A stretch of 64,000 bases of DNA, from positions 496,001 to 560,000 of the forward strand of contig JAPDPX010000003.1 of assembly GCA_034506255.1 (NCBI GenBank), read 5' to 3'. A program made the translations under genes and the position numbers. The notes beneath the pieces are model-generated. The model saw only the letters and a program-made list of their open reading frames with translations. It was not told the origin of the DNA and searched no databases. Shown in pieces: positions 17,003 through 26,131 of this stretch. Position 1 is the stretch's first letter. Each line of letters starts with the position of its first letter. This DNA comes from a candidate division KSB1 bacterium. Its GTDB lineage: Bacteria; Zhuqueibacterota; Zhuqueibacteria; Zhuqueibacterales; Zhuqueibacteraceae.

Positions 17003-19414
17003 ATGACTGATTTTGAAAAACTCGGCGTGTTTTACCTGGGGCGCGCCTATGATCTGGCCGCCAGACAGGCGAAACAGCATCTCATTCTCTACGACTCCAA
17101 GGATCTCGTCACGCACGCGGTGTGTGTGGGCATGACCGGCAGCGGCAAGACCGGCCTGTGCATCGGCCTGCTGGAGGAGGCCGCGATCGATGGCATTCCC
17201 GCGTTGATCGTCGATCCCAAGGGTGATCTCGGCAATCTGCTGCTCACCTTTCCGGAATTGCGGCCGGAGGATTTTCGGCCGTGGATCAATGAAGACGATG
17301 CGCGCAAGAAAGGCCTGACCCCGGAGACTTTTGCCGCGCAGCAGGCCGAGCTGTGGAAAAAAGGGCTGGCCTCCTGGGGCCAGGATGCCAGCCGCATCCG
17401 GCGGCTGCGCGAAGCGGTGGACTTTGCGATTTATACGCCCGGCAGCTCGGCGGGTCTGCCGGTTTCCATCCTGCAGTCTTTCGCTGCGCCCGGCGCGGCG
17501 GTGCGCCAGGACAGCGACGCCCTGCGCGAACGCATTGCGACCACCGCCACCAGCCTGTTGGGCCTGCTCGGCATCGCCGCCGATCCCATCAAAAGCCGCG
17601 AACACATTTTGATTGCCACCCTACTCCAGCACTACTGGCAGCAGGGCGTGAATCTCGAGCTCGCCACCCTGATTCATGCGATTCAAACACCGCCGGTGGG
17701 CAAAATCGGCGTGTTCGATCTCGAGGCGTTTTATCCGGCGAAAGAACGGCTGGAGCTGGCGATGGCGCTCAACAATCTGCTGGCTTCCCCGGGTTTTCAG
17801 GCATGGCTGGAGGGCGAGGCGCTCGACATTCAGAGTCTGCTTTATTCCCCGGCCGGCAAGCCGCGGCACGCGATTTTTTCGATCGCGCATCTTTCCGATG
17901 CCGAGCGCATGTTTTTCGTATCCCTGCTGTTGAATCAGACGCTCGGCTGGATGCGGGCGCAGGCGGGCACCACCAGTCTGCGCGCGATCTTCTACATGGA
18001 TGAAATCTTCGGCTATCTGCCGCCGGTGGCGAATCCCCCTTCGAAAGCGCCGCTGCTCACCCTGCTCAAACAGGCGCGCGCGTTCGGCCTGGGTGTGGTA
18101 CTCGCCACGCAAAATCCCGTCGATCTCGATTATAAAGGCCTGTCCAATATCGGCACGTGGTTTTTGGGGAGATTGCAAACCGAGCGCGACAAGGCGCGCG
18201 TGCTCGAGGGGCTGGAAGGCGCCGCCAGCGGCGGCACCTTCGACCGCAATCTCATGGAACAAACGCTGGCCGGCCTGGGCAACCGGATTTTTCTGATGCA
18301 CAATGTGCACGACGACAAGCCGGAAGTCTTCGAGACGCGCTGGGTGATGTCGTATCTCGCCGGCCCGTTGACGCGCAGCCAGATCAAGACGCTGATGGAG
18401 GCCCGCCGGCGGCCGCCCGCGGCTGTACCGGCTGCGCCGGTCGCGACCGCCGCACCGGTGACCAGTGCCGGCCGGCCGATTTTGCCGGGCACGATTCCGC
18501 AAGTGTTTCTGCCGGTGCGCCGGGAAGCACCGGCAAACAGCCGGTTGTTGTATCAACCGTTTTTGTTCGGTTTGGCGCAGGTGCAGTTCAGCGACGCGAA
18601 AAAAGGCGTGGACGTGATGCAAACGCTCAGCCGTCTGGTGCCGATTACCGACGAGGTGCTGGCAGTGAAATGGCAGCAGGCTGTTGAGGCGGGCGTCACG
18701 GAAGCAGAGCTGCGCAGGGAAGCCGAGGCGGGAGCAGGTTTTGCCGGGTTGCCGGCGGCTGCGGCCCAGGCGGCGAATTACAGCAAATGGCAAAAGGAAT
18801 TCGTGGCGGAGTTGCAACGCAGTTGCGTCCTGGAGCTGTTCAAAAGTGCGCGCTCCAAGGAAATTTCCCAACCGGGTGAAAGCGAGCGTGATTTCCGCGT
18901 GCGCTTGAGCCAGCTCAGCCGCCAGGATCGCGATGCGGAGATGGAAAAGCTGCGACGCAAATATGCCCCCCGGCTGGCGGCACTCGAGGAGAAAATCCGG
19001 CGCGCGGAGGAACGTGTGGCGCGCGAGCAGGCGCAGGCGCGCAGCCAGCAGATCAACACCGTGCTGGACGTGGGCGCGACCATCCTGGGCGCATTCATGG
19101 GCCGCAAGACCCTCAGCCGCACCACCGTGCAACGCGCCGGCGCCGCCATGCGCAGCGTCAGCCGTGCCAGCCGGGAAGCGCAGGACGTGAAAAGCGCGCA
19201 GGAAACGCTCGATCTGTTGCAGCAGCAGGTGGCTGATTTGAACGCCGAGTTCGACGCCGAAGTGGCGGCGCTGGGGGCGGGCGCGGCACATACGGAAACG
19301 CTGGAAACCCTCGCCATCCGTCCGAAGAAAACCGGCATCAGCGTGCGCTTGCTGGCGTTGGCATGGGCGCCGCAGTGGGCGGGCGAAGATGGAACAATGA
19401 CGCCGGCATGGTAG
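17003..19414 (+). CDS. HerA/FtsK-like ATPase
   Basis: An 803-residue P-loop ATPase of the HerA type. The Walker A motif CVGMTGSGKTGLC is near residue 47, VDPKGDLGNLL follows, Walker B is IFYMDEIFGYLPP near 330, and the sensor region is LATQNPVDLDYKGLSNIGTW with an arginine-rich segment. After about residue 600 the protein becomes a long charged coiled coil interrupted by a small-residue segment (VLDVGATILGAFMGRK) that may insert in or touch the membrane. The ATG at 17003 is chosen because the 28 residues upstream are unlike the family. HerA usually pairs with NurA in end resection or acts in phage defence; neither partner is adjacent. Substrate could be DNA or protein. Confidence 0.85.
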   Translation: MTDFEKLGVFYLGRAYDLAARQAKQHLILYDSKDLVTHAVCVGMTGSGKTGLCIGLLEEAAIDGIPALIVDPKGDLGNLLLTFPELRPEDFRPWINEDDARKKGLTPETFAAQQAELWKKGLASWGQDASRIRRLREAVDFAIYTPGSSAGLPVSILQSFAAPGAAVRQDSDALRERIATTATSLLGLLGIAADPIKSREHILIATLLQHYWQQGVNLELATLIHAIQTPPVGKIGVFDLEAFYPAKERLELAMALNNLLASPGFQAWLEGEALDIQSLLYSPAGKPRHAIFSIAHLSDAERMFFVSLLLNQTLGWMRAQAGTTSLRAIFYMDEIFGYLPPVANPPSKAPLLTLLKQARAFGLGVVLATQNPVDLDYKGLSNIGTWFLGRLQTERDKARVLEGLEGAASGGTFDRNLMEQTLAGLGNRIFLMHNVHDDKPEVFETRWVMSYLAGPLTRSQIKTLMEARRRPPAAVPAAPVATAAPVTSAGRPILPGTIPQVFLPVRREAPANSRLLYQPFLFGLAQVQFSDAKKGVDVMQTLSRLVPITDEVLAVKWQQAVEAGVTEAELRREAEAGAGFAGLPAAAAQAANYSKWQKEFVAELQRSCVLELFKSARSKEISQPGESERDFRVRLSQLSRQDRDAEMEKLRRKYAPRLAALEEKIRRAEERVAREQAQARSQQINTVLDVGATILGAFMGRKTLSRTTVQRAGAAMRSVSRASREAQDVKSAQETLDLLQQQVADLNAEFDAEVAALGAGAAHTETLETLAIRPKKTGISVRLLALAWAPQWAGEDGTMTPAW

Positions 19415-19716
19415 CAACCTGATACATTCCGTGTGGCACGCCCGGCCGTCCCGCCCATGCGGCGAAACGGCCGCGGCGGTGAAGTTCCCCTGTTAAGTCG
19501 CCGTTTTTACAATCCTGCCATTTCTGAACTTCCCGGTTTGACTTTTCCCCTGCAACAGAATGCCAGCCCTGGTATGCAATTTGTTCATGCGACAGGGCTG
19601 AATTTGTTTGTGCCTTCTTCAGACTGGCGGCCATGAAGGTATTAGGGGAAATCACATCCAACACCAAGGCTGTGCAGCCTGTTGCAATGACTGATTGAGT
19701 TGTGGAGACCGAAACT
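19415..19716. other. Intergenic region upstream of the UDP-sugar gene
   Basis: About 300 bases. A TTGACT at 19538 lacks a good -10 at the right distance, so no promoter is called. I see no gene or strong terminator. Confidence 0.4.
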
Positions 19717-20754
19717 ATGCCGAGAACACTTGTCACGGGCGGGGCGGGCTTTCTAGGGTCGCATCTGTGCGAGTATCTGCTGAATGCCGGACATGAAGTC
19801 ATCGCCATGGACAATCTCCTCACCGGCACCACGGAGAACATCGAACATTTGCGCAGCGATCGCTTCAAATTCATCAAGCATGACGTCACCGAGTACATTT
19901 ACCTCGCCGGCGGCCTGGACTATATCCTTCATTTTGCCTCACCTGCCAGCCCGATGGACTATTTGCAGTTGCCGATTCAAACCATGAAAGTCGGCGCGCT
20001 GGGCACGCACAAGGCCCTCGGGCTGGCGAAAGACACCGGTGCCACCTTCCTGCTCGCTTCCACCTCGGAAGTGTATGGCGACCCCCTCGAACATCCCCAG
20101 AAGGAGGACTACTGGGGTCACGTCAACCCCGTCGGGCCGCGCGGTGTTTATGATGAAGCCAAGCGCTTTGCCGAGGCACTGACCATGGCCTATCATCGCA
20201 CGCATGGCGTCGACACCAAAATCGTGCGCATCTTCAACACCTATGGCCCGCGCATGCGCCCCAATGACGGCCGTGCCATCCCCGCCTTCATTCCCCAGGC
20301 CCTGCGCAACGAACCGCTCACCGTCTTTGGTGACGGCTCGCAGACGCGCAGCTTTTGCTATGTCGATGATCTCATCGAAGGCATCTATCGCCTGCTGCTC
20401 TCGGACTATCATGAGCCGGTGAATATCGGCAACCCCCATGAGATGACGATTCGCGAGCTGGCCGAGACCATCGTGCGGGTGACCGGCAGTTCCAGTACCA
20501 TCATCGAGCGGCCATTGCCGGTGGATGATCCCAAAGTGCGGCAACCCGACATCTCGCTGGCCCGCCGCATTTTGGGCTGGGAGCCAAAGACCAGCCTGAC
20601 AGAGGGCCTGGAAAAGACCGTGGCCTGGTTCCGGCAACTCCCCGGCATGAAGCCTGTGCCAGCCGGCCAGAACGGCAAAAGTGAGCACGCCCAGGCGAAA
20701 CGACGCCAGGAGCGCACCCCCCTGGTGTTGGAAACCGAGACTTCCGGCGAATGA
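19717..20754 (+). CDS. UDP-glucuronate decarboxylase-like NAD-dependent sugar epimerase/dehydratase
   Basis: An extended short-chain dehydrogenase of 345 residues most like UDP-xylose synthase, which converts UDP-glucuronate to UDP-xylose. The NAD motif [10 protein letters not shown] is at residue 9. Substrate segments [26 protein letters not shown] and [18 protein letters not shown] are typical of that subfamily. The catalytic YxxxK is YDEAK near 150, and [16 protein letters not shown] follows. The start is the ATG at 19717 with GTGGAGAC upstream. It supplies nucleotide sugar for envelope polysaccharide. No glycosyltransferase genes adjoin. The last 40 residues, rich in Lys, Arg and Gln, are a tail beyond the usual end. 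Confidence 0.92.
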   Translation: MPRTLVTGGAGFLGSHLCEYLLNAGHEVIAMDNLLTGTTENIEHLRSDRFKFIKHDVTEYIYLAGGLDYILHFASPASPMDYLQLPIQTMKVGALGTHKALGLAKDTGATFLLASTSEVYGDPLEHPQKEDYWGHVNPVGPRGVYDEAKRFAEALTMAYHRTHGVDTKIVRIFNTYGPRMRPNDGRAIPAFIPQALRNEPLTVFGDGSQTRSFCYVDDLIEGIYRLLLSDYHEPVNIGNPHEMTIRELAETIVRVTGSSSTIIERPLPVDDPKVRQPDISLARRILGWEPKTSLTEGLEKTVAWFRQLPGMKPVPAGQNGKSEHAQAKRRQERTPLVLETETSGE

Positions 20755-21106
20755 ACCTTCGCCAACAAGTGAAGCTGTAACGGAGTGCAACAACCCCACG
20801 AAGGCAGAGCGCTCCTCGCCACCGGGTTGTTGCCTCTCGCTTCGCTTTTGCTTTTCCGGCTGCGCGGCACGTCATTCCGCCCTTTCTGGTGGATTGTGCA
20901 CGTGTGACCGTCACTGCCGCCAAAAGAAACCTTGCATCTTCCCACCCTGTTTGCTACCTTTCGCGCAATTTCAACCAACCGACTGCCTTGCTTTGACTCG
21001 CCCGGCACCCAGGCACCGCGTCTGCCAACTGGACGGGCGTTGTGTCCCGCGCGTTTGCGTGCCTGTGTCGCCCATCAAACCTCACTTGTGCAGGAGATCT
21101 TGCCTG
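20755..21106. other. Intergenic region with the promoter of the barrel operon
   Basis: About 350 bases with a promoter at 20932-20960 and then a leader of about 140 bases. An open frame continues upstream of 21107 but lacks coding character. Confidence 0.5.
20932..20960 (+). promoter_or_regulatory. Promoter of the outer-membrane barrel operon
   Basis: TTGCAT (20932-20937), a 17-base spacer and TACCTT (20955-20960) continuing TCG. The predicted start leaves a leader of about 140 bases to the ATG at 21107. Confidence 0.6.
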
Positions 21107-22318
21107 ATGCCCCGGAAGTTGTGTGGATTCTTTTTGCTTTTCGTTGGTTTTCCCCTGTTGCCGGCAGCCGCCCAGTTCAAAGTCGAACGTGCGCGTGAAG
21201 ATTTCTTCCTCGGCCAGCAGGCCCGCCAGATCGTTTTCTACACCAACACCCATTTCAATCGCGTCGAGGGGCTGTATCTCAACCTGGGGGCCAAGTACCG
21301 CCCCCGCGCCCTCGGCGGGTTGACCCTGTTCGGCGATCTGGGATACGGTTTCAAGAACGAAAAGGGCAAACGCTGGCGCGGCAATGCCGGCTTCTCGCAA
21401 CGGCTGTCCCTGCCCGACCAGCTCACCTTCGGCGCCGACTATTTTAATCGCATCGACAGCAATGACGACTGGCTGGTGGGCGACTGGGAAAACTCCCTGG
21501 CGGGCATCCTCCTGCACGAAGACTTCATGGATTATTTCAGCCGCAAAGGCGTGCGCAGCTTCGTCGATTACCGCCTGCAGCAGACGCACACCCTGCGCCT
21601 GGAATTCTCCGGCCACGCGTATGATGTCGTGCGGCGCAACAGCAATTGGAGCCTGTTTGGCGGCAACAAAGTTTATCCGCCCAACAGCCGCACGCCTTAT
21701 CCGGTGGTGCCCGGCAGCGAACGAACCCTGTCGCTCGCCACCGTCTTCGACTGGCGCGACAACCCCATCTTTCCCATTTATGGCTGGTATGCCGATTTTC
21801 AGCTCGAACGGACCTTTGGCGATTTTTCCACCACCGGCTGGTTTCTCACGGTGAAGCGGTTTCAACCGACCTTCAGCGATCAAAAATTCCAGATCAAGCT
21901 GCTCGCCGGCAGCCGCACCGGCAGCCATGCCTTTCAACACCTGCTGCCGCTCGGCGGTCTGGGCAATCTGCGCGGCTATCGCGAAAAGGAGTTCATCGGC
22001 GATCGCGCGCTTTACCTCACCGCCAATTACATCATCGGCCAGAACTGGCTGCATCACGTGCCGCTCGATTTCATTCCCATTTGGGAGGGCGTCTCGCTGG
22101 GCGTGTTCGCGGAAACCGGCCTGGCCTGGTTCGCGGCGCCGGGCAATCCCGACGCCGGCTTGTTCGATTTCGGCAGGATCAAACTCAAAGATTTTCGCAA
22201 TGACGCCGGCCTCTCGATCTTTGTCGCGGAGAACGTGCTGCGCATCGATATCGCCAAACGCCTGGATCGCGGCTCCGATGACTGGCGTCTGCTCGTTCGC
22301 ATTCTCGACAAGTTTTGA
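21107..22318 (+). CDS. BamA/TamA-like outer membrane beta-barrel without POTRA
   Basis: A 403-residue exported protein with signal peptide LCGFFLLFVGFPLLPAAAQ and many amphipathic strands. The segment LLPLGGLGNLRGYREKEFIG near residue 285 contains the RGY motif of the Omp85 superfamily, and the C-terminus LLVRILDKF ends in the Phe required by the Bam machine. There is no POTRA domain before the barrel, unlike BamA or TamA. GGAG precedes the ATG at 21107. It ends one base into the next gene (TGATG), so the two barrels are translationally coupled. It may be a lipase-linked or surface-antigen-type barrel; function unknown. Confidence 0.87.
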   Translation: MPRKLCGFFLLFVGFPLLPAAAQFKVERAREDFFLGQQARQIVFYTNTHFNRVEGLYLNLGAKYRPRALGGLTLFGDLGYGFKNEKGKRWRGNAGFSQRLSLPDQLTFGADYFNRIDSNDDWLVGDWENSLAGILLHEDFMDYFSRKGVRSFVDYRLQQTHTLRLEFSGHAYDVVRRNSNWSLFGGNKVYPPNSRTPYPVVPGSERTLSLATVFDWRDNPIFPIYGWYADFQLERTFGDFSTTGWFLTVKRFQPTFSDQKFQIKLLAGSRTGSHAFQHLLPLGGLGNLRGYREKEFIGDRALYLTANYIIGQNWLHHVPLDFIPIWEGVSLGVFAETGLAWFAAPGNPDAGLFDFGRIKLKDFRNDAGLSIFVAENVLRIDIAKRLDRGSDDWRLLVRILDKF

Positions 22319-23727
22319 TGCTGATGATGAATCGACAGTGCGCCGGCTGCCGTTGTGACTTCCACCTGCCGGCCCGGTCCTTTCGCTTCTGGCTGCCATG
22401 GGTGGCCCTCTTGCTGGGGCAGCCGCCGGCCCTGGCGCAGGAACCTGAGCTGGCACCTGATTCTCTCGCTCCACCCGCTCTCATCACGTCAGTCGTCATC
22501 ACCGGCAACCGCCAGACCAAGGCACAAATCATCCTGAGGGAAATCAAATCGCAAGTCGGCACGGTCTTCGATCCTGAAGTGGTGGAAGCCGATCGCATGC
22601 GCCTGCTCAATCTGCGCCTGTTCAGCCGCGTCGATATCGCGGGCGTTGCCGTGGCGGACGGTGTGCAGCTCGTGATCACGGTGCAGGAAGCCTGGTACAT
22701 CTACCCGTACCCCATTTTTTTCATGAATGATCGCGACTGGGGCAAACTTTCCTATGGCGCCGGCCTGTTGCATTACAATTTCCGCGGCCGGCGCGAGACC
22801 CTGGCGATTTCGGGCTGGGCGGGTTACAATCCCGCTTTACAACTCGATTACGGCAACCCCTGGATGTTCAACCATGCCAACCTGTTCGGCCGCTGGAGTT
22901 TCTCCGCCCAAACGGAACGCAATCGCTACCTCACCACCTCCCGGCAGGAGGTCAACGAAAAGCGCTTGGGCGGCATGTTCACACTGGGTAAACGTTTCGG
23001 GCTGTTCAACTTTTTCAGCCTGAGCTTTGGCTATTCTAGTCTGCGCTTTGAACCGCAACACGTGCGCGATCCCCGCAGCAATGCCATGCTTGATCTCGGC
23101 GGTGCGGACAACCGCGCCAGTGTGATCGCCTCCTATCTCCGCGATGCCCGCGATTTCCATGAATACCCGCGCCGCGGCAGCTATGTGAGCCTCTGGGTCA
23201 AGCGCACGGGCTTCACCGCGACGGCGCAGCGCTACTGGCGCTACGGCGGGGAGCTGCGGCGCTATCGCAAAATCTACCGGGGCGTCGCCCTCGCCGGTCG
23301 GGGCATGGCGGACTTTGCCTCCCGGCGTGTGCCGCTCGATGATCTCGTCAATTTTGGTTTTCGACATCGCATCCGCGGCCATTTCTACCGCCGCCTCCAC
23401 GGCGAAAATCTCGCCCTCGCCAGCGTGGAACTGCGCGTGCCCCTCATCCCCCTGCGCTATCACCGCCTGGAGGAATCTCCCCTGTTCCAGGATTCGCTCA
23501 TCGGCCGTTACATGCGAACCCTGAAATTTGGTGTGAGCGCCGGTCTGTTTGCCGACTATGGCGTGATTTGGAATCACGCGGACGGCTTCACGCCCGACCG
23601 CGGTCGCGCCGGCTTCGGCGCGGGCCTGCATCTGCACATGCCCTTCCTCAACGTGTTGCGCCTGGAAGCCGCGGTCAACGAAGACGGCAGGCTGGAGGGC
23701 CTGGTGGATGTGGGGGTGGCGTTTTGA
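22318..23727 (+). CDS. Omp85-family protein with a single POTRA domain
   Basis: A 469-residue outer-membrane protein. After a hydrophobic signal (WLPWVALLLGQPPALAQ) comes one POTRA-like domain at about residues 55-130 (ITSVVITGNRQTKAQIILRE; NLRLFSRVDI; QLVITVQEAWYIYP). A barrel follows with LRDARDFHEYPRRGSYVSLW and RHRIRGHFYRRLHGENLALA, the latter carrying an R-G-H variant of the RGY motif. It ends VDVGVAF. BamA has five POTRAs, so this is a reduced relative, perhaps acting with the POTRA-less barrel in front of it. Several in-frame ATGs crowd the start; the one overlapping the upstream TGA is chosen. It is coupled to rsmE downstream by the same TGATG overlap. Confidence 0.87.
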   Translation: MLMMNRQCAGCRCDFHLPARSFRFWLPWVALLLGQPPALAQEPELAPDSLAPPALITSVVITGNRQTKAQIILREIKSQVGTVFDPEVVEADRMRLLNLRLFSRVDIAGVAVADGVQLVITVQEAWYIYPYPIFFMNDRDWGKLSYGAGLLHYNFRGRRETLAISGWAGYNPALQLDYGNPWMFNHANLFGRWSFSAQTERNRYLTTSRQEVNEKRLGGMFTLGKRFGLFNFFSLSFGYSSLRFEPQHVRDPRSNAMLDLGGADNRASVIASYLRDARDFHEYPRRGSYVSLWVKRTGFTATAQRYWRYGGELRRYRKIYRGVALAGRGMADFASRRVPLDDLVNFGFRHRIRGHFYRRLHGENLALASVELRVPLIPLRYHRLEESPLFQDSLIGRYMRTLKFGVSAGLFADYGVIWNHADGFTPDRGRAGFGAGLHLHMPFLNVLRLEAAVNEDGRLEGLVDVGVAF

Positions 23728-24458
23728 TGTCGCGCCAGGAATTTTTCTACGCCCCTGCTGAACATTTCGCCGGCGAATTTGTCACGCTGACCGGCGACGA
23801 GCATCATCACCTCTCGCGCGTGTTGCATCACAAGGCCGGCGACCGTGTCACCGTGGTTGACGGCGCGGGCAACGCGGCGGTCGATGGTGAAATCGTCTTC
23901 AGCGATCGTGCGGCAACGCGCATCAAAATTCACACACGCGCGCAAAATCTCGGCGAGCCGGCGGTGCATCTCACCCTGGCACAGGCCGTTCCCAAGGGCG
24001 CCCGTTTCGACTGGCTGGTGGAAAAAGGCACGGAAATCGGGGTGTCGGCGTTCATCCCGCTGCTGTCGCATTACAGTGAGGTGAATCCCGGTCCGGGCAA
24101 AAGCGGGCGCTGGCGCCGGTTGGCGCTGGCCGCGATGAAGCAATCCTGCCGCTCCGTGTGGCCGGCGGTGAGCGAGCCTGTCCGCTTCATTGCGCTGATG
24201 CAAGCCTGCCATGATTTCGATCTCGCCCTGCTGGCGCATCCCACCGCGATCGACATTTCAGCAAAGCTGGGGGGGCAAGCCCTGCCGCGGCGCGTGCTGT
24301 TGCTGGTTGGCCCGGAGGGCGGCTTCAGTGAAGAGGAAGTCACTCTGGCGCAACAAGCCGGCTGCAAGCTGCTGAGCCTGGGGCCGCGGCGTCTGCGCGC
24401 GGAAACCGCGGGGTTGGTGGCGGCTGCCAAAGTTCTCGCGGCGTACGGGCAGCTTTGA
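23727..24458 (+). CDS. rsmE: 16S rRNA (uracil(1498)-N3)-methyltransferase
   Basis: RsmE methylates U1498 of 16S rRNA using S-adenosylmethionine. At 243 residues it matches the family. The N-terminal PUA-like part has DEHHHLSRVL; the SPOUT domain has QAVPKGARFDWLVEKGTEIG, the knot LLVGPEGGFSEEEV and LGPRRLRAETAGLVA. The ATG overlaps the preceding barrel gene's TGA by one base (TGATG), so it is the last gene of that operon. Coupling of an rRNA methyltransferase to outer-membrane genes is probably incidental. Confidence 0.96.
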   Translation: MSRQEFFYAPAEHFAGEFVTLTGDEHHHLSRVLHHKAGDRVTVVDGAGNAAVDGEIVFSDRAATRIKIHTRAQNLGEPAVHLTLAQAVPKGARFDWLVEKGTEIGVSAFIPLLSHYSEVNPGPGKSGRWRRLALAAMKQSCRSVWPAVSEPVRFIALMQACHDFDLALLAHPTAIDISAKLGGQALPRRVLLLVGPEGGFSEEEVTLAQQAGCKLLSLGPRRLRAETAGLVAAAKVLAAYGQL

Positions 24459-24489
24459 CCGGCCGCCGCGAGCTTTTCCGAGAAAACAC

Positions 24490-24518
24490 TTGTTTTTCAA
24501 GCTTGTGAATGATACCTT
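24490..24518 (+). promoter_or_regulatory. Promoter of rpsU
   Basis: TTGTTT (24490-24495), a 17-base spacer and TACCTT (24513-24518) continuing TA. It sits in an AT-rich patch about 70 bases before the rpsU ATG. Confidence 0.65.
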
Positions 24519-24586
24519 TACGCCGTTTTTTAAAATTCCATCCGTCTTTATTGTCCATTTTTTATTCAAGGAGGCTGTTCAAGCAT

Positions 24587-24784
24587 ATGCCTGCTGTTAA
24601 AGTTCGCGAAGGGGAAAGCTTTGAAAAGGCTTTGCGTCGTTTCACCAAGGCGTGTGAAAAAGCCGGTCTGATGTCGGAGCTGAAGAAACGCCGGCACTTC
24701 GAAAAGCCCAGCGAGAAGAAGAAGCGCAAAATGAAAATCGCACGCCGCAAGGCCCGGCGCCTGGCGACATTGGAAAGCAGATAG
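24587..24784 (+). CDS. rpsU: 30S ribosomal protein bS21
   Basis: A 65-residue, strongly basic protein: [20 protein letters not shown] followed by a Lys/Arg-rich tail. This is the standard bS21 of the small ribosomal subunit, which sits near the platform where mRNA docks. AAGGAGG lies 12 bases upstream of the ATG at 24587. Bacteroidetes-type genomes often keep a strong Shine-Dalgarno before rpsU because bS21 affects anti-SD availability. It is followed 75 bases later by yqeY, a common pairing. Confidence 0.97.
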   Translation: MPAVKVREGESFEKALRRFTKACEKAGLMSELKKRRHFEKPSEKKKRKMKIARRKARRLATLESR

Positions 24785-24859
24785 CCACGGTTGCCCTCCA
24801 CCGGCCCACCCTGGCGTGGCGCTGCACGGGAGGGGCGCAACCGGCCGCAGGAGACAGCG

Positions 24860-25303
24860 ATGACGTTGTTCGAGAAACTGAGCGAAGATCTCAAGCAGGC
24901 CATGAAAAGCGGCGACAAGCGCCGGGTGGAAACCATCCGCCTGTTGCGGTCGCAACTCAAAGATGCGCAGATCGCCAGGATGCGGCCGCTCACGCCCGAG
25001 GAGGAACTGGAAGTCCTGAACAGCGCCGCCAAACGCCGCCGTGAATCCATCGAGGCCTATGCCAAAGCCGGACGCAACGATCTGGTGGCCGACGAGACTG
25101 CGGAATTGGACGTCATTGCCGCCTATCTGCCCCAGGCTCTCAGCCGTGAGGAGATCATCGCCCTCATTGAAACCGCGATTCAGGAAACCGGCGCACGGGA
25201 CCTCAAGGATCTCGGCAAAGTCATGGGGAAAATCATGCCACAGGCCAAAGGCCGTGCCGACGGCAAGCTGCTGCAACAGCTCGTGCGGGAACGGCTCTCC
25301 TGA
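24860..25303 (+). CDS. yqeY: GatB/YqeY domain protein
   Basis: A 147-residue helical protein of the YqeY family, related to the tRNA-binding tail of GatB. Recognisable segments are FEKLSEDLKQAMKSGDKRRV, ETIRLLRSQLKDAQI and the C-terminal GKVMGKIMPQAKGRADGKLL. It probably contributes to tRNA-dependent amidation or another tRNA transaction; the exact role in bacteria is unsettled. It follows rpsU, the usual neighbour, and probably shares its promoter. The ATG at 24860 has GCAGGAGAC upstream. Confidence 0.95.
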   Translation: MTLFEKLSEDLKQAMKSGDKRRVETIRLLRSQLKDAQIARMRPLTPEEELEVLNSAAKRRRESIEAYAKAGRNDLVADETAELDVIAAYLPQALSREEIIALIETAIQETGARDLKDLGKVMGKIMPQAKGRADGKLLQQLVRERLS

Positions 25304-25506
25304 AAGTGGAGACGGCGTTCTCATCACCTTTGTGAAGTGAATCGAGTGGAACTCGTCCATTCTCCTCGTGCTGCCGGCTGCATCTGGCTGGTGCGGTGTG
25401 CAGCGAGGGGTGCGGCCGTGCCACCGGCCGGCGAGCTGCTTTGTTCACTTTTTCTTTTTGGTGCCGGCGTCCCGGACGCTCCGGCTGCCGGCGCGTGAGG
25501 AACCCC

Positions 25507-26127
25507 GTGCAAATCGTCATCAATCTTGCCGATTTTTTCATTCTGGGTGTGCTGGCCTACTTCACCTGGCGCGGCTTCAAGAGCGGCCTTTATGAGAGCC
25601 TGCTGGATTTGTTCGGTTTCTTCTCGTGTCTCACCCTCACCCTGATCCTGCTGCCCTATTTTGCGCAGTTTTTCAGCTACGTGGTGGAATTGCCCCCCAA
25701 CATGAGCGTGCTGCTCGGCTTCACGTTTTTGTTTGCGCTGCTGGCCCTGGCCTACTTGTTCTTCGTGAAATGGATCAAGACCATGATCCAGATGACGGTC
25801 AATGAGAAGTTCAACCGCGTCACCGGCACGGGGCTGGGGTTGTATCGCGGCGTGTTGCTGGCCAGCCTGCTCATGCTGGGCTTCACGCTGCTGCCGATTC
25901 CCCGGGTGGTGCAGGGCACGCAGGCACGCAGCCTGCTCATGGCACGCACCAAGATGGTCCTGCCGCTGAGTTATGACTATGTGCGCAAGCTCATTCCCGG
26001 TCCCCCCGGTTTTCGCCAGGCGTTGCAGGCCGCATACAAGCGCATCGGCGGGCTTGATCCCGTCAGTGAACGGCTGCTGGATGAATTGCCCGGCAAACCG
26101 CCTCCTCCCAATGTGAGCAATTATTGA
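25507..26127 (+). CDS. CvpA family membrane protein
   Basis: A 206-residue inner-membrane protein with four hydrophobic segments (LADFFILGVLAYFTWRGFKS; LLDLFGFFSCLTLTLILLPY; LLGFTFLFALLALAYLFFV; LYRGVLLASLLMLGFTLLP). The opening helix followed by RGFKSGLYESLLDLFG is typical of CvpA proteins linked to colicin V production and envelope stress. The GTG at 25507 is chosen because GAGGAA precedes it and the upstream extension is not membrane-like. It is 4 bases from mutS2, a frequent CvpA-MutS2 pairing in other bacteria. Confidence 0.88.
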   Translation: MQIVINLADFFILGVLAYFTWRGFKSGLYESLLDLFGFFSCLTLTLILLPYFAQFFSYVVELPPNMSVLLGFTFLFALLALAYLFFVKWIKTMIQMTVNEKFNRVTGTGLGLYRGVLLASLLMLGFTLLPIPRVVQGTQARSLLMARTKMVLPLSYDYVRKLIPGPPGFRQALQAAYKRIGGLDPVSERLLDELPGKPPPPNVSNY

Positions 26128-26131
26128 CGCA

